A DNA stretch of 64,000 nucleotides from the NCBI GenBank assembly GCA_018296165.2, contig JACKQL020000001.1, positions 1,550,001 through 1,614,000 on the forward strand, written 5' to 3'. This document shows positions 22,001 through 32,620 of this stretch, in pieces; within the stretch, counting starts at the first letter, position 1, and each line of letters begins with the position of its first letter. This DNA comes from Termitomyces sp. T153 (Eukaryota; Basidiomycota; Agaricomycetes; Agaricales; Lyophyllaceae). The notes under the pieces were generated by a model that ran no database searches, had not been told where the DNA came from, and saw only the letters and a program-made list of their open reading frames with translations. The translations under genes and the position numbers were made by a program.

Positions 22001-22795
22001 TCCGTCAGCATAAGCACTCAGATTGCCGCTCTTCGGCGCCTTCTTCTGGGCAAGGGCAAAGGTGAACTCGGTGAACGCTTCCTTGAAGTCGCCAAGGTAA
22101 AATGATGTTTCTGCTGCTTGTAAAGATATCACTCATAAGGTATCAAAGGGACGAATTCCATTGGTAATTCGAGTTCGAAGTGCCGATGTGATGGCCTCCT
22201 TAATCAGACTCAAGAGAGAGGTAGAAGACCACAGCAGATCTTCCATCAAGTTTACTTTTACTGGAGCCAGCGAAGCTCATCTCTTGGCTAAGGAGATTGG
22301 AGAAGCCGGCATTGGTGTTATTTTGGCACCATCACGCCCTTTCCCCGGTACATGGGAGTCAAGGAGAATGTAAACACCTTTTCCAACATCCTGCCCCACT
22401 TATTGATCCATTATTATCAAAGTCTTCCTGGGCCCCCTCTTACTGAGCACAATGCAGTAGCCGTTCTGCATGCTAATCATGTGACGGTTGGTCTCGGCAT
22501 CGAAGAACAGTGGGATGCCAGGAACTTGCGATTTGCTATGGGATGGGTAAGGATCATACTATATGACTGTCGTGTTAGGTATGCTCACCGGTCGTCACAG
22601 ACAGCCCTTGAAGCGAATGGACGATTGACAAAAGCTGATGCACTTGCACTGGGTTCGGCCAATCTTGAAGCCTTGTTGGGTTTTGAGACAGAAAACAGCG
22701 ATCTTGTGGCCACGAAAGGCGGGGATATACTTGACTTTGAGGGCAAGGTCATTGCGGTCATTTCAACCAGCCAAGGAAAAGTGGAATTTTTCTGA
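19071..22795 (+). CDS. Membrane-anchored amidohydrolase (CE9-like), tandem domains
   Basis: The protein starts at ATG 19071 with a basic N-terminus and one hydrophobic segment (FKFVLVAIALGTFSFL), giving a type II anchor. The first domain is an amidohydrolase TIM barrel: metal site VDMHSHLG after the N-terminal beta sandwich, further ligands in HNHCYEATDLDG and FHHAHEAYLV, and a catalytic Asp in VMKSDHPV. The IGFIKQGYDADVVIWDSHPL segment is typical of imidazolonepropionase and GlcNAc-6-P deacetylase-type enzymes. From about 21,340 a second, similar beta-sandwich plus barrel begins (VIVDNGHIVCAG), but the HxH position reads FGSPLG, so it is probably catalytically dead. More than ten short introns are present. 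The substrate is unknown. The 3' end lies 87 bp from the convergent hydrolase gene. Confidence 0.8.
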
Positions 22796-22882
22796 ATGGT
22801 TGCACGAGGAATCATCTATATTCAGCGAAAAATTTCCTCACAAACTATATTTCAATTCATATACAAATAGTGTACATTGTCA

Positions 22883-24168
22883 TTACACCCATTTCGCAAT
22901 GGCCTTGAGGGTTTCGGTCCGTTCTGGTTCATGCCACTCAAAGATCAAGTAGTCATGAAAAGCATCCTTTGCCTCATAGTAAGTGAACTGGTCACCTAGG
23001 TCTTTCGCCATCCTGTCCCGAAGAGTAATGATTTGGTCATATAAGACCTCTGCGCCACCAGCCACGAGGAAAGTACGAGGGAAACCTTTGAAATCAATGA
23101 CAAGATCCGGATCCAAAGAAGCGGGGCAAATGTATGGGTTGCGCGGAATCAAACTCGGGCTCAGAGTCATCTTTCCCAAAAATGCTTTTTTGGCATAGTT
23201 GATCCCACCTCTGCTACAATCGATGTAGTCTGAATTGAGGAACACGTCACTTGATCCTGTTGGGCTATCGTGGGACACACCGAGGTCACTCCATGGCGAA
23301 AGAAGGATAATACCACCAGGTGGTGCTGGCAGCTTATCAAACCCTTGGTACTCGACCAGGTAACGCGTGAGCGCTTGCGTAAGGTTTCCGCCGGCGGAAT
23401 CACCAGCTATGATTATGTCTGCAGGTGAGAACCCGACTACATTGACGAGATAGTTATACCCAGCGAGGGCATCGAGTAGAGCCGCCGGAAAGGGAGCATC
23501 AGTCGCGAATGGCGCAGCCGAGGAGAGACGGTACTCAAGCGCGAATACACGGTGGAATGATTTAGTGTGTTGAAGAATTCCACGCGCAATCGCGGCTGTG
23601 GGGTCGGATGGGTGTGCAGAGAGACGGATGTATCCTCCTCCATGAAGATGGTAGAGAACTTTCTCTCCAGAAGTAGGAGCGGCCCCCACTTTGATATCGT
23701 ACCCCTTCTTGTGCGTCCAGTAGCCAGGGATACGGACTGGCATGACCGAATTGTCGTCTTTCCAAACTGACAATTTGCCAGTAATTAGGTCGGGAACTGG
23801 TTCCACCCAAAGTCCATTGATGCCAGGACCAAGGGTGATGGCTTCATGGTTGGGAGATTTGATAAGTGGTCCAGTCCTTATACGAGATTTAGAAAGTTAA
23901 CGCAAAAGCACTAGAATTTCCAACATACTCCGAAGGTAATACCATGACGAAACGAGCAACTTTGAGAAGAAAGGCTCTTTTGAAGCTCCATGACTTTCGA
24001 GGGCGCCATGACCTGATCAATATTCAAGGAAAATGTTGAGAGGAACGGGCTCAAATGGTCTTACCTGGGAATTGAAACCAAGATCCACAAGGGAATACGC
24101 AGAAGCGTTACGAGGAACTGGCCTGTCAAGTAGATAGCCTTGAACGGCTGATGACGGTAACGATACAT
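22883..24168 (-). CDS. Alpha/beta hydrolase fold-3 (hormone-sensitive lipase type)
   Basis: This is a carboxylic-ester hydrolase. I take ATG 24168 (MYRYRHQPF), giving an N-terminal hydrophobic helix (FLVTLLRIPLWILV) that probably anchors it in a membrane. Introns near 24,060 and 23,900 are followed by the main exon to 22883. The catalytic apparatus is complete: oxyanion motif HLHGGGY, nucleophile GDSAGG, acid in the AGGAEVLYDQ region, and histidine in DAFHDYL. Length (about 370 aa) suits the HSL family of Agaricomycetes. Substrate is unknown. It is convergent with the amidohydrolase gene. Confidence 0.85.
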
Positions 24169-24442
24169 CGTCAGTATTGGGATACACACGTCAAATTAGT
24201 GAATTTATGTGGACACAGATTCCGTTTGAAAGGTCGGACCGGCTAAATATCACAAGGAATCAAGCTTCATTCATAGTTCTGTAGAATCAAGGGCTTTGAG
24301 GTGAACCTTGATGGGTCGCGTGGAACACATGTCAGCTGGACATTTCGCTTGCATTTTGCCGTCAGAAGACACAAGTTATGAGGGTTGGAAATCGGATTCT
24401 CAATGGTCGAACACTTTTTGACATATGAAAACTTGGTGGTAT

Positions 24443-24595
24443 GTACAAGATCCAGACGATGGTGACCAGAAACAAGACAGATCACTTTCGTGCTGTGTTG
24501 AATATGACAACTTTCCCAATGTGATAGAATATTGATTCTTATACACACGATATCTCGTAATGGGGGGGTACAAGATCCAGACGATGGTGACCAGA
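24443..24595. repeat. 28-bp direct repeat, two copies 125 bp apart
   Basis: GTACAAGATCCAGACGATGG and the following eight bases occur at 24443-24470 and 24568-24595, in the spacer upstream of EMI1 and the alpha/beta hydrolase. No coding sense was found. Confidence 0.85.
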
Positions 24596-24710
24596 GACAA
24601 AATAGATGACATAGCAATCAAGTGCAGGTGGAGGTTTACTTCATGATGGTGCTGCTGACTAATCGGATTGTTGGGAAAAATGACTTGTCGCGACCACCTC
24701 CGCGCATATA

Positions 24711-25214
24711 ATGTCAAAATTGGACTTCCAGACAGCCGTTCGGCAAGAAGATGCATACCTTCGTCTCTTTTATCCCACGGCCGATGACATTCCTGGCTGC
24801 GTCAGCCTCTTCGACACGTATCTGTCCTGCAGCGGTGCGCCCCGCCATCACGGATATTTGGATCGCATCTTCCTGACTAGCTGTAGTCATTCGTAACCAG
24901 ATCAAGTCTCTTTATAGGTATGGTGAACGACCGGTGTGTGGCCCCAAGATGGAAGACTTCAAATTCTGCCTGAGTCTCAAGTCCCTGCACCCAGAGGAGC
25001 GACGCGACATGTGGATTGCTCGACGGGCAGAATGGTGGGCGCATAGACGGCTTACAAAAAGCAGTGAAGACATTTGGGACATACGCGAGTCAGTCCATGC
25101 CAGTTGTTTACATGGGTCATGGGTTGATGACTTCCGGTGTCTAGGGAACCACTGAAAAACTATCCAAAACCCCTCTCTGATGAACTGGAGGCAGTAGGCC
25201 CCACTGTAGAATAG
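24711..25214 (+). CDS. EMI1: Emi1-like DUF3128 protein
   Basis: This is a small protein of the yeast early-meiotic-induction family (DUF3128). ATG 24711 begins MSKLDF. Exon 1 ends at 24834 after LFDTYLSCS, intron 24835-24880, exon 2 gives RNQIKSLYRYGERPVCGPK, then DFKFCLSLKSLHP and WWAHRRLTKSSED. A final exon after the intron ending in TCTAG gives EPLKNYPKPL and stop at 25212-25214. The conserved cysteines (SC.., VCG, FCL) and the RYGER and WW-HR motifs identify the family. Proteins of this family are linked to sporulation and mitochondria in yeast; a role here is inferred only. It sits 124 bp upstream of MCM2 on the same strand. Confidence 0.85.
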
Positions 25215-25338
25215 TCGTATCTTCTGTTGTCTGTAATAATGTGTCTGTAATAATGGATGCTGGGAAACGCGCTTTCAAACTCAGCTAAAGAGCTTCACGC
25301 GTCGCGTGCTACTGCTTTCTTCCATTCCTCCATCACCA

Positions 25339-28300
25339 ATGGTCAGTTCGTGTTTTCTTTCCTTTTTTTTTCTTCATGACAGCTGTTCATGTAGTCCAAC
25401 GTTCCCCGAGGCTCCAAACGCCTGAGATCCGTGTCTCCAATCGCGGGCTCATCCCCACCACGTCCTGTTCTCACTCGTCGCGACTCGGATTCGTCTTTGC
25501 CCCCGTCGTCTCCGCCGGCTCCGTTTTCAGACACCGATGATGGTATTGACGACCGCGATGCAGTCCGAGACGCAGAAGATGGCGAAGAAGAGGAAGGAGA
25601 GGATCTTTTCGGCGAGAATCTCGAAGAGTCTGTCTCTAACATCGTGTCATTCACTTGATTTTCTAATGAGATCCACACAGAGACTATGCCCCCAACGAGC
25701 TCCTAGATAGATATTCTGATGCTGATATCAATGATGAGGAGGAGCTTGATGAACTCTCGCCCGAGGCTCGTCGTGCTGCCGAGTTGAAGATGGCGCGTCG
25801 CGATCGCAGAGAGCGGACCGGAAAACGAGGTTCGCGTGCTGCGCGTCGCAGCCGTGCTCCCGCTTTTCTCGGGAGTGACGATGATATGGAAGATGATGCA
25901 ATGAACGACGAGCTTGGACTGTCCCATATGAAGCCCCGTACCAGAAGAGCATATGATGAACGACGTGATATGGACGATATGGATGGTGTTGAGGATGTGA
26001 ATATTTCCTTGCTTCCTGGGAGACTCCGATTGATCTCGATTTAGGAGTTGCCACTAGAGCAGCTTAGTGATATCAAGGCCAAGTCTATTGTCGAATGGAT
26101 TGCGAACGAACGTGTCCGGCGTTCCATCGTCCGGCACTTCCGCCAATTTCTCATGACCTACGTGGATGAACAGGGCGCGTCTGTTTATGGTCAACGCATA
26201 CGGAACCTCGGTGAAAGTGCGATTAGCGGATTTTTCTCTATGATAAATTTTGACTCTTATTTTTAGCCAACTCTGAGTCTCTGGAAGTCTCCTACTTACA
26301 TCTTGCAATCTCAAAGCCCATCTTAGCCTATTTCCTTACCAACTCGCCTACAGCCATGTTGGAAATATTCGATGAAGTGGCACTTAATGCTATCCTCGTC
26401 TACTATCCGTCATACCAACGCATTCATTCCGAGGTCCACGTTCGTATCGCTGATCTTCCCCTTAGCTCTTCCTTGCGAGACCTTCGCCGTGCAAATCTCA
26501 ACAGTTTGGTGCGCGTTTCGGGTGTTGTGACGCGTCGCAGTGGTGTCTTTCCCCAATTGAAGTATGTCAAATTCGATTGCCGGAAGTGTGGTGCCGTACT
26601 TGGACCGTTCTATCAAGACGCGACAAGAGAAGTCAAAATTAGTTATTGCGCGAATTGCGAGAGCAAGGGGCCTTTCCCTGTCAATTCCGAGCAGGCGAGT
26701 TGCTTACAATTCTCTGTTGCGATGTGTTAACATGGAATATTAGACTGTATATCGCAATTACCAGAAAATGACCCTTCAAGAGTCTCCTGGATCCGTTCCT
26801 GCGGGTCGACTTCCTAGACATCGTGAAGTTATTCTCCTCTGGGATCTTATTGACAGTGCTAAACCTGGTGAAGAAGTGGTTCGTTTTTTTATCAGCCAGT
26901 TTCTATTTCTTTGTTGAATTCATATCAGGAAATCACTGGCGTTTATCGCAATAATTTTGATGCGTCTCTCAACTCAAAGAATGGTTTCCCTGTGTTTTCA
27001 ACCATCATCGAGGCCAATCATGTAAACAAAAAGGAAGATCTCTTTGCCGCTTTCCGTCTCACCGAGGAAGACGAAAAAGAAATACGAAGTCTCGCTCGTG
27101 ATGAGCGTATCAGGAAACGTATCATCAAATCCATCGCGCCTTCAATCTACGGACATGAAGATATAAAGACTGCCATTGCGTTGTCTCTCTTCGGTGGTGT
27201 CCCAAAAGACATCAATCATAAACACCGCATTCGTGGTGACATTAACGTTCTCCTTCTCGGAGATCCTGGCACTGCCAAGTCTCAGTTCCTCAAGTATGTA
27301 GAGAAGACGGCCCATCGTTCTGTCTTCGCCACTGGCCAGGGTGCTTCTGCAGTTGGTCTGACTGCAAGCGTACGAAAAGACCCTGTCACTCGGGAATGGA
27401 CGCTCGAAGGCGGCGCTCTAGTCCTCGCAGACAAAGGCACCTGCCTAATCGATGAGTTTGATAAAATGAACGATGCGGACCGAACTTCGATTCACGAGGC
27501 AATGGAACAACAGTCTATATCCATTTCCAAGGCAGGTATCGTGACGACATTGCAAGCGCGATGTGCCATCATTGCAGCGGCGAATCCCATCCGTGGACGC
27601 TACAACCCGACTATACCTTTCCAGCAGAACGTCGAGCTGACAGAGCCAATTTTGTCTCGTTTCGATGTATTGTGTGTTGTGAAAGACACGGTAGATCCCG
27701 TCATGGACGAGCTGCTGGCACGATTTGTGGTTGGAAGCCATTTGAGGAGCCATCCAAAGTTTGACAAGGAAGCGGACGAAATGGATGTTGCAACCTCGGT
27801 CGACAAAGATGTAACTCGTGAACCTTTTCAGCTGCTGGATTCCTGCTTATTGTCATTCCTTTCTCAGATTATCCCTCAGGATGTGCTTCGCAAGTACATC
27901 ATGTATGCGCGGGAAAAGATCAGACCCAAGTTGTATGACCTCGACCAGGAGAAGCTTTCAAAGCTCTTCGCGGATTTACGTCGCGAATCCATGGCCACGG
28001 GTTCATATCCGATCACGGTACGTCATCTTGAAAGCATGATACGGATGGCAGAAGCTAGTGCGAAAATGGCACTGCGGGAATACGTACGAGCGGATGATAT
28101 CGACCTTGCGATCGAAGTTGCAGTGGGTAGCTTCGTGAGCGCACAAAAGATGAGCATCAAGAAGACGTTGCAAAGGGTAACTTCTTTTTATTCGATATGG
28201 CTTTGGACGGCTCACATCGTGGGAACAGGGCTTCCGGAAATATTTGACCCAGTCCAAAGATCATGAGGAGCTACTTGGGTTCCTGCTTGGTAGTATGATC

Positions 28301-28562
28301 AAGGACAATGCACGTTTGTACCAGCTCCGAAAGCACGAGCAACCAGAGGTGGTTACTGTCAAGCTTTCAGATCTCGAGGAGAGGGTGCGTATTAAATTGA
28401 GAAAAAAAAAAGTGGAGATGCTAAGACGTGGTGTGGTTTTAGGCAAAGGAACATGAGATTTTCGACATGACACCGTTCTTGCGGTCAAAACTGTTCGCCA
28501 CAAATGGCTACAAAGTCAAGGATCGTGTCATCGAGAAGAGGTTCAGACTGGACAGAGACTAG
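25339..28562 (+). CDS. MCM2: DNA replication licensing factor MCM2
   Basis: This is a subunit of the Mcm2-7 replicative helicase. The start codon (25339-25341) is its own first exon, followed by an intron to 25394 and SNVPRGSKR. The N-terminus has the Ser-rich, acidic kinase-target region and the histone-binding motif [13 protein letters not shown]. The OB region carries a four-cysteine zinc finger (CRKCG..YCANC). The AAA+ core is complete: Walker [10 protein letters not shown], Walker [10 protein letters not shown], sensor-1 AAANP and arginine finger LSRFDVL. The C-terminal winged-helix part ends RFRLDRD. Two or more in-frame unspliced introns lie in the 3' part (around 27,810-27,870 and 28,176-28,230). 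About 900 residues, as in other fungi. Confidence 0.95.
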
Positions 28563-28693
28563 CTGTATTCGATTCTGTTTCCCGTGTTTGTGTGTAAGTG
28601 ATAACTTGAAATCTATAGATAATATTATTAAAAATCACTACATTGTGAATGATATTTGGAGTGGGGGGTTGTCATGTATAAGGTCACTGAGTT

Positions 28694-29505
28694 CTAAGCA
28701 GGAGTCTCGGAGGTAGTAGTCTGTGGTGGAGAATCTGGATGTGTCTCGTTGCTGGCAGTGTCTGGCGATGCCTGCGAGCCACCTTGGGCAGCTGCGGGTT
28801 CTGTTGCAGCTTCGTCGTCGTCATCGTCAATTTCTGAGACGCGTAATTCAAGTCACAACACGCGTCAGAAACGGTTGGATGCACGCTTACCATCTGCATA
28901 AATTTCGGGATGCTCCCTGAAGCAATTTTGCATGGCCTTGAATTTTTCGACGCAGTTGATGCCCTTTGGCTCGTCCTCTGAGTACACGAAACAAGAAAAC
29001 GCTTCGCGGAACTGAGGACCGCAGGGACCATGGGCCATACCTCCCAGACAAGGACAATCCCAGTTTATTTCTCCAGTTACGGGGTTGAAGGCTCCGCCTG
29101 ACCCTCCTTCTCCCTCCTGGGACTCTCCTTCGGAAGTGGTGGTTTCCCCCGATGACTCTCCTTGAGAAGCAGTAGGTGGTACATCTGTAGAAGCATCCGA
29201 ATCACCAGTTATGGGAGATGCAGATTTTTCGGAGGTAGGACGTATCAAAGGCTCGGAAGGAGCAACTGTGGAAGACTGCGTCTCTGCTGCTGGAAAACTG
29301 ATAAACTTCGAAGACTGGCGGTAAGGAACTGCTGTCACGCACGATGTCCGTTGTCGAGAGCGATGGAATGTGAAGACAGACGATATGCCAGGTATGCAGC
29401 AACGGTTGCTGAAGCACCAAGAGTGAGATGGAAGCGGTTAGAGGACGGTGGTGGGGCGGTGTGGAGACATCTTCGAAGAGGAAGACGCGTGAATCGAGAA
29501 AACAT
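28694..29505 (-). CDS. MIA40: Mitochondrial intermembrane space import protein Mia40/Tim40
   Basis: This is the oxidoreductase that traps and oxidises small cysteine proteins in the intermembrane space. ATG 29505 opens a basic mitochondrial presequence ([15 protein letters not shown]) and a single membrane segment ([15 protein letters not shown]), as in fungal Mia40. A 53-bp intron follows, then a Ser/Thr/Glu/Gly-rich linker. The catalytic CPC motif is in DCPCLGG, followed by twin CX9C motifs ([11 protein letters not shown] and [11 protein letters not shown]). A second intron after YAD precedes a poly-Asp/Ala/Thr tail to the stop at 28694. It is convergent with MCM2 (131 bp apart). Confidence 0.95.
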
Positions 29506-29578
29506 GGAGGTTATGAAAACTATTCGCCGTGCCAGCGGCTTGTAAAGTAAGCATGGATCAATAATGACGTAATGTAGA

Positions 29579-30436
29579 CTACAGCTTGATGTCGTTCAGG
29601 CATCGCGCGACAATCCCAACGGCCTCCTCGACTTTCCCCTTGTCCTCGTCCTTCACGCGCGCCAGAACTCGCTGGAACCGGTCTGGGTGCCATCGCAGCT
29701 GTGCTCTTCGCAGTCTCTCCTTCTGTGTCGATTTCTCGGAGTGCAGATGAGAGAAGAGGAAAGAAACCACCGCCTGTGGTTTGATATCCTCTGCTTTGCC
29801 AGGCGTAGGTACCACCGGCCACGGTATTGACGAGAACGCCAAAGCCTCTGATGATGAGAGAAGTTTGTGCCATCTTTCCTCGTACTCACGCCACGCCTCA
29901 AGAACAGTCTTCTCAGCCTTGAGACGGTTCCGCCGATCTCGCTCCTTCTGCGCTTCCTGCGTCTTCCGCCGTTCCTCTGCTATCTTTCTTCGCTCATCCT
30001 CCCGTTTGATCCGCAGCCTGGCTTCAATTCTCCGTATCTCCTCGTTGACCAATCTCTCCCTCTCTATGGCCCTTCTTTGCGCTTTCTCAAATCTCATCCT
30101 TTGCCCGGCCGTTATCTTGTAGTGCACTGTCTCTTGCCAGATCTTCTCCATACTCAATCCGCGTGTTGCTGTTCGAGGGTTTGGATTCTCGTATTCCGCA
30201 AACATCTGCTGTTGCAGGATCCATCGCTCTGTCTTCCCATTCCCCTTGTATTCGTTCTCAACGACCCAGCTATACGTATCTGCCATGTGATGCCATGGCA
30301 CATCGTTCTTGTCATCGTGATTTGTTGCCATGCGACTGGGAGTGTACCAGCTCCTGGAGTGTGTCGGCGGAGAGTCGGCATGTGTCTGGTCAGTGTGGGA
30401 TGGGCGGATAGTGTGGCGGGAATGTAATCCAGTCAT
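29579..30436 (-). CDS. NFKBIL1-like protein with degenerate J tail
   Basis: A single-exon 285-codon gene; ATG 30436 is the first, and ATG 30331 (MATNHDDK) is an alternative start. The middle third is a highly charged coiled coil (ERERLVNEEIRRIEARLRIK onward). The C-terminus has the J-domain-like RRAQLRWHPDRFQR motif followed by a helix ending CLNDIKL, which is the signature of the C-terminus of NF-kappa-B inhibitor-like protein 1. The ankyrin repeats of the animal protein are absent. It may be a splicing or nuclear co-factor; function in fungi is unclear. Its promoter lies against the 3' end of the CK2 gene. Confidence 0.7.
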   Translation of the reverse strand: MTGLHSRHTIRPSHTDQTHADSPPTHSRSWYTPSRMATNHDDKNDVPWHHMADTYSWVVENEYKGNGKTERWILQQQMFAEYENPNPRTATRGLSMEKIWQETVHYKITAGQRMRFEKAQRRAIERERLVNEEIRRIEARLRIKREDERRKIAEERRKTQEAQKERDRRNRLKAEKTVLEAWREYEERWHKLLSSSEALAFSSIPWPVVPTPGKAEDIKPQAVVSFLFSHLHSEKSTQKERLRRAQLRWHPDRFQRVLARVKDEDKGKVEEAVGIVARCLNDIKL

Positions 30437-30836
30437 GTCAAGGAAGGCGGTCGTAGAGATTCTGTTCTTCCCTGGATTAGATTGCAGTCATTTTCTCGCT
30501 TCGCCTGGTAAATATACGCCCTACCTCTCCGCAGCATCCTCATCCGTCGACGCGTTGAATTGGCGTGATAATCATATCAGCTGTTGGCAAAGTGCCTCCT
30601 GATGTATTCTTCCGCACGATGACAGGGTACGCCGTGCAACGTGGTTAACATGTGTCAAAGAGTGTGCGTGCTGACTTGCAGCAGACCCTCGAAGTTCTAA
30701 TGGAAGGATTCTTTTGATGCATAACATAGAGGCGTAATACTGGTAGGTGAAATATAAATATAAAGCGTCCTGCATCGCTACAATAAGTATTGTCAGGTAA
30801 ATAAGTAATGGTGGATACATCTGGTGTAACATAGCT

Positions 30837-32279
30837 TCACGCGGAAGCGAACCCGGAATCGCTGATGGAATCGATTTTTGTAGACACCGCCTCGAGGCGC
30901 ACCGAGTCTGCGGCGCGAGACATCAGGTCCAGGGCAGTGAATGTGTACAAAGTCACCCACTAAAGTACACGTGGGCTTGAGCTTCCCGAGCTGTTAGACG
31001 TGCCTGATGGTCATACTTTAACAATTTATCAAGTAAATCCATCGCTTCTGAAGACGCAAAAGGCTGATTGTCAGCGGTAATGAATCGCGACCAAGGTAGC
31101 TTTGCGTAACTTAATTGGGATGGTCAGTAAAAACAGTGTAATCATTAGGTAGCTGTGAATACTGACTTTCCGAGGAGAAGTTGAGAGTCTGTCTCAAATT
31201 GTATGTCGTACTTCCCCAGGTACATGTCGAATTGCTCCGTACCAAGAGTTTTGAGAATCCTAAGCAATTGATCGTTATTATCGGACCCTCGGAAGAAGTG
31301 CTCCCGACGAAATATCTAGAGAGTTTAAGTTACGCACAGGCAAGTGAACAGATCAAATGACGTACCATAGAGGCAAACATGCACCCTACACTCCACAGAT
31401 CGAGGCTATAGTCATACTGCTTATATCCGACGAGGAGCTCAGGGGCTTTATAGTATCTGGACCCGACACGAATGTGGTAATCCACACCGGGGTGATAGAA
31501 CTCTGCCAGGCCCCAGTCGATTAATCTAAGCTGCAACTTCTTCAGATCGGAAATGAGCTCAGGAGCAATGGAACATACCTCTCGACGTTGACAATCAACC
31601 ATAACGTTCCCTGGCTTTACGTCTCGGTGCATGATACCATGCGCATGAACAAAGTCAAGAGCCTATTGGAAAATTGTGAAGCGAAGATAATGAGAAGCGC
31701 AAAGAACGTACCTTCAGCAACTGGAAAGTATAGTGCTTGATATCTGACTCCGTTAATTGTAGAAAAAGGTTTTTCCACTCGACGTTCTTGATGTATTCCA
31801 TGATAAGACTGTGAAATCGACCCGAAGCTACGTTACATATTAACAAAGCGTAATATATAGAGTGAGAGAAAACACAAAACTCACAATCAAGAACAACATC
31901 CAGAAGAGCAACAACATTTGGGCCCCCAGTAAGGTTCCGCAAGACTTTGATTTCTCGTTTAATCTTCTTCGCAGCCACAGGCTTCAGCACTTTAATAATA
32001 CACTTGTCATTGTTGGCCATGTCGATGCCTTCGAAGACCTTTGAAAGGGACTTGATCATGATAATTGGGCGCCGTTAGAAGAATGAGGGTACCTCAGAAT
32101 ATTTACCACCGCCTACTCGTCGCACAATCTCATAGCGTTCAGGCCGACTCCAATCGATGCGAAAGTTGTCTACAAGATCCTATTCAGAATGCAGCGAGAA
32201 ACAGATCCAGAAATGACAGACCATAATCGTACCAGGACTGGCCGAGAGACGCATTGACGTCGGCATAGACCCGCGCCAT
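30837..32279 (-). CDS. CKA1: Casein kinase 2 catalytic subunit alpha
   Basis: This is an acidophilic Ser/Thr kinase. From ATG 32279: [13 protein letters not shown], then [24 protein letters not shown] (glycine loop, intron within), [15 protein letters not shown] (catalytic Lys and the CK2 basic cluster), catalytic loop HRDVKPGN and the CK2-specific [11 protein letters not shown] instead of DFG. Then come [14 protein letters not shown] and a C-lobe ending [10 protein letters not shown] last intron (GTGGGTGACT..GCCGCAG, minus strand) extends the protein beyond an in-frame stop at 30953 to SDSGFASA and stop 30837. That end is inferred from recollection of other basidiomycete CK2 tails. About eight introns. 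Confidence 0.92.
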
Positions 32280-32620
32280 GAACATTGACCGTCAATAAGA
32301 TCTATAAAACACAGACAGATAAAGGAGTGACGGTAAAAAGGGCGATCAGCTCAGCAGACGCATTGACGGTTCACAAGAAAACAGCCGGAAGACATTATTG
32401 CGCAACGACTGAATTTGCATTTTGTCACAGTGTCACGCGTCACATCGATACCAGAATACAATCTAACTAGATAAGCGTACAGGGAACGTCATATAATGAA
32501 GTAAATGCATGATACATATACGATGAGATCCTTGGGACATAATTATAAGGCACGGCACCAATCATGGCTCGATGAAGATGCTCACTGGATAAATGAGGAA
32601 GTCAGGCTATGAGAAGCCCA
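32280..32620. other. Spacer between CKA1 and the Sec7 gene
   Basis: About 340 bp: the CKA1 upstream region and the 3' flank of the Sec7 gene. No gene seen. Confidence 0.5.

Noticed and set aside
29781..30122. Plus-strand frames opposite the NFKBIL1-like gene
   Set aside because: Arg/Ser-rich mirror of the coiled-coil codons on the minus strand.
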